Shown here one piece after another: positions 5,800 through 14,082 of a stretch of DNA of 35,350 bases (position 1 is the first letter of the stretch; the number at the start of each line of letters is the position of its first letter). The notes beneath the pieces are model-generated. The model was not told where the DNA came from and made no database searches. It saw only the letters and a program-made list of their open reading frames with translations. This DNA comes from a virus, in the IMG/VR virus record IMGVR_UViG_3300010370_000110, positions 1 through 35,350 of that record; one strand, written 5' to 3'. The translations under genes were made by a program, and so were the position numbers.

Positions 5800-7968
5800 A
5801 TGGCAAATTTAGATACCGACAGCATTTACAACTCACTCGGCGTTGGCTCTGATACCGACGTAGACGACACTGACCAAGAGACACTTCGAGAAATCCGCCA
5901 GCGGTTCAGTGATGCGGTGGAGTTTAGTGCGAGTGTCAGGCAGGAAATGCTTGATGATATTAGGTTCGCAAGGCTTGGCGATCAATGGTCAGAATCGGCT
6001 CGGTACGACAGGAATCGGCCAGGCAAAGAGAGGCCCATGCTGGTTGTCAATCGGCTTTTGCAGTTCAGGGATAGAGTCGTCAACGAAATTCGACAAAATA
6101 CGCCAAGCATTAGAATTAGGCCGGTAAACGATGGCGCAGATCAAGAAACCGCTGAAGTGCTGATGGGACTGGTTCACCACATTCAAGACAACTCAAACGC
6201 ATCTATCGCGTACGATACCGCCGTCGAGTGGCAAGTGGATGCTGGTTTAGGTTATTTCAGAGTGCGCAATGATTACATTGATGACACTTCATTTGACCAA
6301 GATATATTTATAGATCGCATACCCGATCCGATGAAGGTTTACTTTGACCCTCACAGCAAACAGCCCGATGGCTCAGACGCTGAATGGTGCATCATAGCCG
6401 AGGAAATTAGCAAAGAAGAATTTAGGCGCATGTATCCCGATGTTGACGAAACCTCATTTGAGGCCGCTGGAAATGGGGACATGCAGGGATGGTATACCAA
6501 GGATTCAGTGCGGATTGCAGAGTATTATTATCTTGAATACGACGAAGCACAGGAAATATACGACGAGGAAACAGGGCGATCTCGCACAATACAGCCTAAA
6601 CGTTGCATGTGGTGCAAGGTCATTGGTGACAAAGTACTTGAGCGTACCGAACTACCGACTAAATACATTCCCGTTATCCCAGTCATTGGCCATGAAATAT
6701 GGGTTCAGGGTAAACGTTATTTATCCGGCTTGATTAGGAACGCAAAGGACGCGCAGCGACTGTATAACTATTACTTAAGCGCCAACGCGGAAAACGTAGC
6801 ACTTGCACCTAAGGCGCCCTTCATCGGCGTAGCTGGTCAGTTTGAAACTGACCCCAACTGGGGTAGAGCAAACAAAGAGTCAGTGGCATATCTTGAATAT
6901 GATCCTGTCAGCATCGCAGGCACTCCGGTCGGCGCACCTCAACGCGCTATGCCTCCGCAAGCGTCCAGCGCAATCATGGACGCAATCCGATTGGCTGAAA
7001 ATGACATTATGCAGTCAATGGGTATCTATCAACCGTCACTTGGCGCTCAGTCAAATGAGACCTCCGGACGCGCATTGCTGTTAAGGCAAAAGCAATCAGA
7101 GACCGGTAACTTCCATTATCAAGATAACCTTAATCGCTCAATTCGGCATTGCGGTCGAATCATTGTTGACATGATTCCAAAAGTATACGATCGGCCCCGA
7201 GTCGCCAGAATACTTGGCGAAGATGGTACACCGCGCACTGTAAATCTTGATCCCAATTTACCGCAAGCTTCAGTCGGCACTGATAACCCTGCAATTGATT
7301 CAATCTATAATCCAACAATTGGACAGTATGACGTAGTGTGCGACAGCGGTCCGAGTTATGCCACTAAGCGCGATGAAGCGGCTAACATGATGTTGGCGTT
7401 AACGCAAGCCAATCCCGCCCTGTTCCAGTCTATTGGCGATTTGATGATGAAAAACATGGATTGGCCTGGGGCAGAGGAAATTAGCAAAAGGCTTCAGATG
7501 CTACTGCCTCCGCAGTTACAGCAGATGGCTGGCGGAGACAAGGTAGACCCGCAAGTTATGCAGGCTCAACAGATGATTGAGCAGATGGCCGATCAGATGG
7601 AACAGATGAGCGCCGAAATGCAACAGCTACGCGATCAGCGAGCAATTCTGTTGCAAGAAAAAGAGCGCGAATGGTTCGACTCTGAAACCAAAAGGATGGA
7701 AGTGGAAGGCAAGATTATGATGACGGACAGCCAGCTACAAGCGGCGGTGCGTGAAAACATCATGCTCATGATGGGCATTGGTACGCAACAATCACTTGAG
7801 CAGCAGCCCGAATTTGAGCGCATGGAGGCGCAGTTAGAACAGCCGATACAAAAACCACAGCCGCAAGGTGGTGGCGCACCGGTTCCCGCTCGTGGCGCTG
7901 GAAGCATGACGCGCGAAGCAGATACAGAAGCATTGACCGGCGAAGCAAAGCCTGGTGAGTCTGAATAA
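5800..7968 (+). CDS. Portal protein, P22-like
   Basis: A 722-residue portal of the P22 gp1 type (usual size about 700-770). The N-terminal helical region (MLDDIRFARLGDQWSES) and the central RNAKDAQRLYNYYLS are characteristic. The C-terminal third is a long Met/Gln-rich coiled coil (about 575-670), the counterpart of the P22 portal barrel, followed by a low-complexity Gln/Pro/Gly tail. Twelve copies should form the DNA channel at one capsid vertex and bind terminase during packaging. An AGGA ribosome site lies before the ATG. It follows terL by 14 bases. Confidence 0.92.
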   Translation: MANLDTDSIYNSLGVGSDTDVDDTDQETLREIRQRFSDAVEFSASVRQEMLDDIRFARLGDQWSESARYDRNRPGKERPMLVVNRLLQFRDRVVNEIRQNTPSIRIRPVNDGADQETAEVLMGLVHHIQDNSNASIAYDTAVEWQVDAGLGYFRVRNDYIDDTSFDQDIFIDRIPDPMKVYFDPHSKQPDGSDAEWCIIAEEISKEEFRRMYPDVDETSFEAAGNGDMQGWYTKDSVRIAEYYYLEYDEAQEIYDEETGRSRTIQPKRCMWCKVIGDKVLERTELPTKYIPVIPVIGHEIWVQGKRYLSGLIRNAKDAQRLYNYYLSANAENVALAPKAPFIGVAGQFETDPNWGRANKESVAYLEYDPVSIAGTPVGAPQRAMPPQASSAIMDAIRLAENDIMQSMGIYQPSLGAQSNETSGRALLLRQKQSETGNFHYQDNLNRSIRHCGRIIVDMIPKVYDRPRVARILGEDGTPRTVNLDPNLPQASVGTDNPAIDSIYNPTIGQYDVVCDSGPSYATKRDEAANMMLALTQANPALFQSIGDLMMKNMDWPGAEEISKRLQMLLPPQLQQMAGGDKVDPQVMQAQQMIEQMADQMEQMSAEMQQLRDQRAILLQEKEREWFDSETKRMEVEGKIMMTDSQLQAAVRENIMLMMGIGTQQSLEQQPEFERMEAQLEQPIQKPQPQGGGAPVPARGAGSMTREADTEALTGEAKPGESE

Positions 7969-7992
7969 TTTCACAACAAAGGGGATAACAAC

Positions 7993-8874
7993 ATGAGCGA
8001 AGTTAATGAAGTATTTGAAACCATTGACGACAACATACAAACCGAAACTGTTGAGGATGCGGCAAGTGATTCGTCTGAAATTGAATCGGAATCGCTTGAA
8101 CAGGATCAAGCTAACGAAGAAGCCTCAACGGATTCTGACGATCCAAAAAAAGACCCATGGTATAAACGGCGCATTGATGAGTTGACGCGAGACAAGCACG
8201 AAGCCAGACGTCAGGCCGAGCGTCTTGAAAAGATTCTAGAACAGCAAGAAGCAATGATGCGGCAATACATGCCGCAAAACGCCGCAGCGGAACCTCAAGG
8301 ATTGACGCCGCCTGACCCGTCGCAGTTTGCTGGCGGTCAATATGATCCGCGTTACATTGACGCCATGATGCAATATACTCGTGAGTCAGCGATACATGAA
8401 GCGCGGCAAGCGGTAGCGGCAGAATATCAACAGCGTGAGCAGGCTCAGGCCGCTGCACAAGCGCAAGCGCGACTAATGGAGGCAGAAGCGGCAACCAGAG
8501 CAAAACACGCTGATTATGACGCTGTGATTGAGCAGATTACATCTGACCCGCGTCTAGCCAATAATCCGACCATCCGTCAAGCATTGCTTGGCATGGAAAA
8601 CGGCCCTGAGATTGCGTATACCCTCGGACGCAATCTTGATGTGGCTTATCAAATTGCCAGCATGAACCCGATTCAGGCGGGTATGAAATTGGCTGAGATA
8701 ATCGGTACGTCTACAAAGTCAGCAAGCCGAGCGCCACAACCGATAAGGCCAATCAATGCTACTGGCAAACCTCCGCGCAATGAAAAATCATACGCTGAGA
8801 TGAGTACAGAAGAATATATCGCGGCGCGTAACGCTGAAGATTTAGCGCGGCGCCAAGCGATGATGAAACGGTAA
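7993..8874 (+). CDS. Scaffolding protein
   Basis: A 293-residue, strongly charged protein. It has an acidic Ser/Glu/Asp-rich N-terminus (residues 1-50), a coiled-coil stretch starting near KKDPWYKRRIDEL and continuing through Gln/Ala-rich helices (60-165), and a basic C-terminal end (ARRQAMMKR). Size, composition and the position between portal and coat match P22-class scaffolding proteins, which direct procapsid assembly with a basic C-terminal coat-binding helix and then leave. AAAGGGGA precedes the ATG. An intrinsic terminator follows the stop by about 25 bases. Confidence 0.85.
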   Translation: MSEVNEVFETIDDNIQTETVEDAASDSSEIESESLEQDQANEEASTDSDDPKKDPWYKRRIDELTRDKHEARRQAERLEKILEQQEAMMRQYMPQNAAAEPQGLTPPDPSQFAGGQYDPRYIDAMMQYTRESAIHEARQAVAAEYQQREQAQAAAQAQARLMEAEAATRAKHADYDAVIEQITSDPRLANNPTIRQALLGMENGPEIAYTLGRNLDVAYQIASMNPIQAGMKLAEIIGTSTKSASRAPQPIRPINATGKPPRNEKSYAEMSTEEYIAARNAEDLARRQAMMKR

Positions 8875-8897
8875 TAAGTTCGTTCCCACCCCTCTTA

Positions 8898-8924
8898 CCC
8901 CGTCGCCATGACGGGGTTTTTTTT
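8898..8924 (+). terminator. Intrinsic terminator after the scaffold gene
   Basis: CCCCGTC (8898-8904) and GACGGGG (8910-8916) form a perfect seven-pair GC-rich stem with loop GCCAT, followed by eight Ts (8917-8924). It splits the packaging genes from the coat gene. Partial read-through or a coat promoter downstream would let coat reach a different level. Confidence 0.92.
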
Positions 8925-9084
8925 ATTTGCATTTTGTGATATAAAGACTTCACGTCTTTCTATCTTTTTGCCGAGATAGATTGTCAGGCAGTACCCTGGT
9001 CATTCGAAGGATAGGCTCCTACCGGCGGGAAAAAACATAAGGCTTATCACTTTATTTTTTTTCGCTATCACAGGAGTTTATCTT
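8925..9084 (+). promoter_or_regulatory. Non-coding leader of the coat gene
   Basis: About 160 bases between the terminator and coat with no gene. AAAGAC (8943-8948) and GTCTTT (8954-8959) form a small stem followed by a T-rich stretch. TATAAA at 8940-8945 could be a -10 box, but there is no good -35. A clear AGGAG precedes the coat ATG. A leader of this length upstream of the most abundant virion protein suggests an independent transcript start or mRNA-stabilising structure. I cannot identify a definite promoter. Confidence 0.4.
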
Positions 9085-10326
9085 ATGGCGAGCAATAATC
9101 TGCTGACTATCAGCATGATCACAAATGAAGCACTGCGAGTGCTTACCAACCAGTTGGTATTCACCAAAGCTGTAAACCGTCAGTACGACAATAAGTTCGC
9201 AATTGAAGGCGCGAAGATCGGCACCACGATCAATCTTAGGAAGCCTCCGCGCTACGTTGGTCGCTCTGGCCCCGCGCTTCAAATTGAATCCGCAGTTGAA
9301 ACCTATGTACCGCTGACGCTTGACACTCAGTTTGGTGTTGATATGGCGTTCACTACTCAGGATTTGAGCCTCAACATTTCTGATTTTAGTGATCGGTTCA
9401 TTAAACCCGCTGTTGCCGCTATTGCAAACAAAATCGACTATGATGGTTTGCAGCAGTTCAAAAACGTGTATAACCTTGTCGGCACTGTCGGTCAGCTAAC
9501 CGGCACTCCGACACTGGCCCAGGCTACCAAAGCTATTCTTGACGCACGCGCAAGACTGAATCAGGAAGCCGCTCCGGTCGATGAAGATAGAATGTTTATC
9601 GTTGATCCGACTATCGAAGTTGGCATCGTCAGCGGTTTGACCAACCTGTTTAATCCTGCTGGCACCATTTCGCGCATCTTTAACAAGGGCGCGTTGGGCG
9701 ATTCTACCCTTGGCTTCAACTTCGCCATGGATCAGAATACCGGCAATTTCACTTCCGGTACTGCAACCGCGTTCACCGTGTCTGCACAGGCTGGCGGAAG
9801 CGTACAGAACAACGCACAGTCTACTTTCACTTTGGCTGTATCGTCTACCTCTGGCACTTTGACTAAAGGCACCGTATTCACCATCCCGGGCGTTTACGCT
9901 GTCAACCCGCAGAATCGTCAGTCCACCGGCGCGTTGCGTAATTTCGTTGTTACCGCTGACGCACCTGGTTCTAGCACTTCACTGAGCATCTTCCCTGTTC
10001 CAGTGTTCAGCGGTCAGTTCCAGAACGTGACTTCAAGCACTGGCTCAATCGGATCAGGCACTGCAACGATTCTGTCAGGGTCTACCGGCGCGGCTGTATC
10101 TGTTCCCAATGCTCTGGCGTTCCACAAAGACGCATTTGCACTCGGAACCGCTGATCTTCTGCTTCCACAGGGCGTTGACATGGCTGGACGCGCCTCCGCT
10201 GATGGTCTGTCTATTCGTCTGGTACGTCAGTACGACATTAACAGCGATCAGTTGCCGACCCGTCTTGATGTGCTGTATGGGTGGTCAACGATCTATCCCG
10301 AACTGGCAACCCGCGTAACCGGTTAA
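9085..10326 (+). CDS. Major capsid (coat) protein, P22 gp5-like
   Basis: A 413-residue HK97-fold coat protein of the P22 family. The N-terminal arm and core (LTISMITNEALRVL, GTTINLRKPPRYVGR, TPTLAQATKA) match gp5-type coats. Residues about 215-340 form a Ser/Thr/Gly-rich beta segment at the place of the P22 insertion (I) domain. The C-terminus returns to the core (LLLPQGVDMAGRAS ... VLYGW). Length equals that of P22 coat (430). It assembles the icosahedral shell on the scaffold. The strong ribosome site fits high expression. Confidence 0.93.
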   Translation: MASNNLLTISMITNEALRVLTNQLVFTKAVNRQYDNKFAIEGAKIGTTINLRKPPRYVGRSGPALQIESAVETYVPLTLDTQFGVDMAFTTQDLSLNISDFSDRFIKPAVAAIANKIDYDGLQQFKNVYNLVGTVGQLTGTPTLAQATKAILDARARLNQEAAPVDEDRMFIVDPTIEVGIVSGLTNLFNPAGTISRIFNKGALGDSTLGFNFAMDQNTGNFTSGTATAFTVSAQAGGSVQNNAQSTFTLAVSSTSGTLTKGTVFTIPGVYAVNPQNRQSTGALRNFVVTADAPGSSTSLSIFPVPVFSGQFQNVTSSTGSIGSGTATILSGSTGAAVSVPNALAFHKDAFALGTADLLLPQGVDMAGRASADGLSIRLVRQYDINSDQLPTRLDVLYGWSTIYPELATRVTG

Positions 10327-10342
10327 TTAGGAGTATCTTAAA

Positions 10343-10717
10343 ATGGCAAATCCAGGCCCAAATATCGTAGCGGAAAGCGGCATACGCGCTCAATCCGTTG
10401 TTGGTTTTAGCATCACTGGCACTAGCATTACCGCTGGCTTGTCTGCTGAGTACACCGTAACAATTAACGGTTTGGCAGTTGGTGATTTTGTATCCGCTCA
10501 GGGTGCAACCGGTAACGCAACCATTATGATGGGAGCATATGTTTCGGCTGCAAACACTCTCAAAGTGCGGGTACTTAATCCCACCGCTGGCGCATTAACC
10601 CCAGGGAATACCGGCTACGCTGTACTTGTTGTACGTCCGTATCCGTCAGCCGCTAATACGACTGACTTCTTGGTTAACTCACCGGCTAACTCTGGCGCTA
10701 TTCCCCTTAGCGCATAA
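10343..10717 (+). CDS. Putative capsid decoration or head-associated protein
   Basis: A 124-residue Gly/Ala/Thr-rich, probably all-beta protein (repeated short strands such as SITGTSITAGLSAEYTVTINGL). It lies 16 bases after coat and just before a strong terminator, so it shares the coat transcript and likely its abundance. Virion-surface or head-stabilising proteins often sit here. The family is not one I recognise, so the role is inferred from position and composition. Confidence 0.6.
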   Translation: MANPGPNIVAESGIRAQSVVGFSITGTSITAGLSAEYTVTINGLAVGDFVSAQGATGNATIMMGAYVSAANTLKVRVLNPTAGALTPGNTGYAVLVVRPYPSAANTTDFLVNSPANSGAIPLSA

Positions 10718-10730
10718 CAGGGACTGATTA

Positions 10731-10756
10731 GGGAGGGTTCGCCCTCCCTTTTCTTT
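10731..10756 (+). terminator. Intrinsic terminator after the coat block
   Basis: GGGAGGG (10731-10737), loop TTCG, CCCTCCC (10742-10748), then TTTTCTTT. The seven-pair stem with a stable tetraloop and T-run makes a clear factor-independent terminator. Together with the one at 8898 it brackets a two-gene coat unit. Confidence 0.92.
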
Positions 10757-10773
10757 ATATTATTGAGGAACGT

Positions 10774-10965
10774 ATGGATTTTCCTACTGTGATGCATCAT
10801 CCACACCGATATGATTGGTCTGTTGTTGTAGAGGAAATGGCTGAATACTCACGATTAGCTGCTATTGGATGGATTTCTAACGCTGATTGGCATAAAACAA
10901 CCGATGACGTTGTAGAAGATGAACCTAAAAAACGCGGCAGACCGCGCAAAACGGATGACGAATGA
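10774..10965 (+). CDS. Small hypothetical protein with basic GRPRK tail
   Basis: A 63-residue protein. The N-terminal part is aromatic (MDFPTVMHHPHRYDW), and the C-terminus DEPKKRGRPRKTDDE carries an AT-hook-like RGRPRK. Such tails occur in many small phage proteins and may contact DNA or only be a charged tail. TGAGGAA precedes the ATG. It overlaps the next gene by four bases. No known function. Confidence 0.6.
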   Translation: MDFPTVMHHPHRYDWSVVVEEMAEYSRLAAIGWISNADWHKTTDDVVEDEPKKRGRPRKTDDE

Positions 10966-11318
10966 AAGAGTTAATCGCTCTACTGTTTTTAGCGCGTGAC
11001 ATTGCTCACAGAGAGCATCTTAAAACGCGATCATTTGCTGCCCATATGGCGTTAAATGAGTTTTATATCGGCATTATTGAAAATGCCGACGCAATCGCAG
11101 AAGCGTATCAGGGTCAATACGGAAAATTGCTGTCGATTCCGTACATGAAAAACCCTAGCAAAGCGTCTATTGAGTCAATTTTTCGCAATCATTTAGACTG
11201 GATTGAGAAAAACCGATACAACGACGTGCCGGTTACGCAAACCGCTATACAGAATCAAATTGATGAAGCCGTTGCAACTTATCAAACGGCTTTGTATAAA
11301 CTGAAATTCCTTTCCTGA
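10962..11318 (+). CDS. DUF5856-like helical protein
   Basis: A 118-residue, mainly helical protein: LFLARDIAHREHLKTRSFAAHMALNEFY, then ENADAIAEAYQGQYGKL, then two further helices. This pattern (His/Glu-containing antiparallel helices, AEAYQG) recalls DUF5856 phage proteins, which look ferritin- or Dps-like in fold. The function in phages is not established to my knowledge. It sits between two structural blocks. The family call is by eye and moderately sure. Confidence 0.55.
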   Translation: MKELIALLFLARDIAHREHLKTRSFAAHMALNEFYIGIIENADAIAEAYQGQYGKLLSIPYMKNPSKASIESIFRNHLDWIEKNRYNDVPVTQTAIQNQIDEAVATYQTALYKLKFLS

Positions 11319-11325
11319 GATCATC

Positions 11326-11679
11326 ATGCCTGAACAATACACTGTACCCGTTCAAACCCCCGCGATTGATTCAAAAAATGTCAGCGCATCGTTCGCCGGT
11401 ACTGTCACAAGTGCGACGGCGGTGGTTTTAGACACGTCAGACATGGCGTATCCGTTGACCGTCACGGTCAAATGTCCGTCAGCTACAACTGCAACGCTAG
11501 AGTTCTCAACAACTCCAGGCGCATACGGCGCACCAGGAAGCGCAAACTGGCAGTTTTGGCCTAGCGGTACAATAGCCGCGTCAACGGCTGTGACAGACGT
11601 TTTCAATGGCCGTCTGATGGCATTGCGTATAAGTCAGGCTTCTGGCTCTGGTGCCGTTGTGTACGAGGTGACAGCATGA
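11326..11679 (+). CDS. Small beta-rich structural protein
   Basis: A 117-residue protein dominated by Ala, Thr, Ser and Val with alternating polar/hydrophobic strands (ATAVVLDTSDMAYPLTVTV). It reads like a small virion or fibre-associated beta-sandwich. It overlaps the next, fibre-like gene by four bases, so the two are translationally coupled. No family recognised. Confidence 0.5.
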   Translation: MPEQYTVPVQTPAIDSKNVSASFAGTVTSATAVVLDTSDMAYPLTVTVKCPSATTATLEFSTTPGAYGAPGSANWQFWPSGTIAASTAVTDVFNGRLMALRISQASGSGAVVYEVTA

Positions 11680-12431
11680 GCGGGTGGATAGGCGCATGGG
11701 GTAATGCTGCAACCGTCACCAATCTGACCGTTACCGGCAGTCAAGTTATTTCTGTTAACACGTCAACAAACGCTCTCCGCATCACTCAAACGGGTACGGG
11801 CAATGCCTTGGTGGTTGAAGATAGCGCAAATCCTGATAGTACGCCGTTTGTGATAACAACTGATGGGCGTCAACTTCTTGGGCATACAACTTCGCTGACC
11901 GCGCAAGGTGTAACCGCTCAAATTCAAAATAACGGCACAAGCGCTGGTCAAGGTGGAGGCGCTATATCCAATACTTATTGGCAAGCAAATGCAACGGCTT
12001 CCGCTTTTTTCTTAAATAAAAGCAGATCAGCAACACCAGGCAGCTATTCAATTTTAAGTAATGGAGATGGTCTAGGCATTATTGCGTTTGGCGGTGATGA
12101 TGGTACTGCAATAATCCGCGCTGCGGCGATTGACGCTGCGGTAGACGGCACTCCTGGTACTAACGATATGCCCGGTCGGTTGGTGTTCAGCACTACGACT
12201 GATGGCGCGTCTAGTCCGACCGAAAGAATGAGAATTGATAATGGCGGAAACGTTTACGGCACCGCCGGAACAACAGCCATGACAAGCGGGTTTTTTTATA
12301 TCCCCGCTGCCGCTGGCGCACCATCTGGCGTACCGACCGCTGTATCTGGCAGAGTGCCGATGTATTACGATACGACAAACAATAACTTTTACGTTTACAA
12401 CGGCGCTTGGAAAAAAGTTTTATTAGGATAA
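11676..12431 (+). CDS. Tail fibre-like protein
   Basis: A 251-residue Gly/Thr/Asn/Ala-rich protein. Residues about 30-60 contain NALRITQTGTGNALVVEDS, a repeat-type motif seen in many phage fibre and host-interaction proteins, followed by a beta-helix-like middle with ERMRIDNGGNV. The C-terminus has VPMYYDTTNNNFYVYNGAWKK, a small beta motif common at fibre ends. It would belong to the adsorption apparatus with the tailspike just downstream. The fibre class is clear; its exact position in the virion is inferred. Confidence 0.65.
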   Translation: MSGWIGAWGNAATVTNLTVTGSQVISVNTSTNALRITQTGTGNALVVEDSANPDSTPFVITTDGRQLLGHTTSLTAQGVTAQIQNNGTSAGQGGGAISNTYWQANATASAFFLNKSRSATPGSYSILSNGDGLGIIAFGGDDGTAIIRAAAIDAAVDGTPGTNDMPGRLVFSTTTDGASSPTERMRIDNGGNVYGTAGTTAMTSGFFYIPAAAGAPSGVPTAVSGRVPMYYDTTNNNFYVYNGAWKKVLLG

Positions 12432-12435
12432 ATAA

Positions 12436-14064
12436 ATGAGCAATCTTTCTAATCAGCAAATTAACCAATCGTTTCAAGGTTTATTGCAAGTTCCAGGCGG
12501 AATTACGTCAACGTTGCAAACGGTGCAAGATGGTTCTGGAAATCCTACTGGATTGCAATTAAGCAGCGCAGGGGCAAGCGTCGCTACTTCAAGTACGTTT
12601 GTTGCATCAAAAGATGGTACTCAAATAACAGGTTCACAACCTAGACTAATTTCTGATGGATTTGGAGACTTTCTTTCTGTTAAAGATTTTGGCGCAGTTG
12701 GTAATGGGGTTACAGATGATTTGGCAGCAATACAAGCGGCCATCAATGCTTGTCCTAGCGGCGGCGCAGTCTATTTGCCTAGAGGAACGTATTCAGTTTC
12801 TTCGCATATAACGTTAACCGATGGCGTAGCATTGATTGGCGATTCGTCATTTGCTTCTGTTTTAATGTGGAAATCGGCAACATGGGATGGAAATGGAATT
12901 ATTGCTGAAAATGCGACAATCATACAAAACATAAAATTGCTATCAGATAATTATCTTGCTAACGGCAATCTTATATCAGTATCAGCAAAAAATAACGTAT
13001 ATGTAAATAAATGTGATTTTCTAAAATACTACAACGCAGTATTTGTCGGTTCTTCTCCGGTTTCAGTAAATTTCAAAGTTGCTGATTGTGCATTCTACGA
13101 TCCTAGTGTAATTGCTGGTGGTTCTGCTATTTTGTTAGATAATTTTTCTAATGCTACAATTGATAGTTGTTTAATTTCAGGGCCATCTTTTCCGGCGGCA
13201 CAACCAGATTCCGGTATCAAAATAAACAATGGAGATACTTGTTTTATTTCTAATACCAACATTACATTGCATGGTTCAGCGTTGTATGTAACTACTCTAG
13301 CTTCTGCAAATTGTTACGCCTTGACAATCAATAATTGTTTGTTCGACAGTGCTGGTCAGGTCAGTTCAGGAAGCTACAAGTCTTCCGCAGAATTTTCTCC
13401 TGCCGGAAATGTTTATAATACTACAATCAGTAACTCATGGTTTGGTCTTTCTAGCAACAAAAGCGGGTGTTCTATTACGCCCAGTGGCGCCGGTGTCGTG
13501 GATGGCATTTCATTTACAGGCTGTCAATTTGTAGCAAATGCCGATGCTGGATTTGTTGCAGTTGGGTCAAATGTAAAAAACTGGACTATCACAGGTGGAT
13601 TTTCTTGTGGAAACACAGTTTACGGTTATCGAGCGGCTTCTGGAACTTCTAACTTTTCAATTATTGGAACTGTGGCTGGAAACATTGCTGGGCGTGGCGC
13701 TAATGGCAGAGGCATTGTTGTTGATGCCGCAGCAAGCAATAATTATTTGATAGCAGATAATAACGTTGTTGGTAACACGGTTGCTAATCTTATAGACAAC
13801 GGCACAGGCGCTAATGCCAGAGTGACAAATAATATCGGTTACAATGGAGACTCTGCACTAACCGGTTTAACTGTAGGGGCTTCTCCTTGGACGTATACAG
13901 CAGGTCACACGCCAGAAACTATATACATTGGCGGCGGAACAATAAGTTCTATTCTTGTTGACGGTCAAAACGTATTGACACAAACAAATATATCTTTAGC
14001 GCCTAACGAGTCGCTTGTATTGACATATACCGTAACGCCAACCGTGTTACGCAAAAAAATGTAA
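12436..14064 (+). CDS. Tailspike, right-handed beta-helix (pectate lyase-like) depolymerase candidate
   Basis: A 542-residue protein. The N-terminal 70 residues are an adaptor-like segment. Then comes DFGAVGNGVTDDLAAIQAAI (residues about 83-102), the start signature of phage pectate-lyase-3 tailspikes, followed by GGAVYLPRGTYSVSS and a long run of beta-helix coils rich in Asn/Ser (70-440). The C-terminal ~80 residues differ in composition and probably form a trimer cap. Such spikes bind and often cleave capsular or O-antigen sugar. The gene is visibly AT-richer than its neighbours (12961-13020 is only 25% GC), suggesting exchange. Confidence 0.85.
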   Translation: MSNLSNQQINQSFQGLLQVPGGITSTLQTVQDGSGNPTGLQLSSAGASVATSSTFVASKDGTQITGSQPRLISDGFGDFLSVKDFGAVGNGVTDDLAAIQAAINACPSGGAVYLPRGTYSVSSHITLTDGVALIGDSSFASVLMWKSATWDGNGIIAENATIIQNIKLLSDNYLANGNLISVSAKNNVYVNKCDFLKYYNAVFVGSSPVSVNFKVADCAFYDPSVIAGGSAILLDNFSNATIDSCLISGPSFPAAQPDSGIKINNGDTCFISNTNITLHGSALYVTTLASANCYALTINNCLFDSAGQVSSGSYKSSAEFSPAGNVYNTTISNSWFGLSSNKSGCSITPSGAGVVDGISFTGCQFVANADAGFVAVGSNVKNWTITGGFSCGNTVYGYRAASGTSNFSIIGTVAGNIAGRGANGRGIVVDAAASNNYLIADNNVVGNTVANLIDNGTGANARVTNNIGYNGDSALTGLTVGASPWTYTAGHTPETIYIGGGTISSILVDGQNVLTQTNISLAPNESLVLTYTVTPTVLRKKM

Positions 14065-14082
14065 ATAGTTAAAAACATTATA

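Noticed and set aside
8940-9009. Sigma70 promoter for coat (TATAAA at 8940; TTGTCA at 8981)
   Set aside because: No properly spaced partner hexamer exists for either element; only the -10-like or -35-like half is present.
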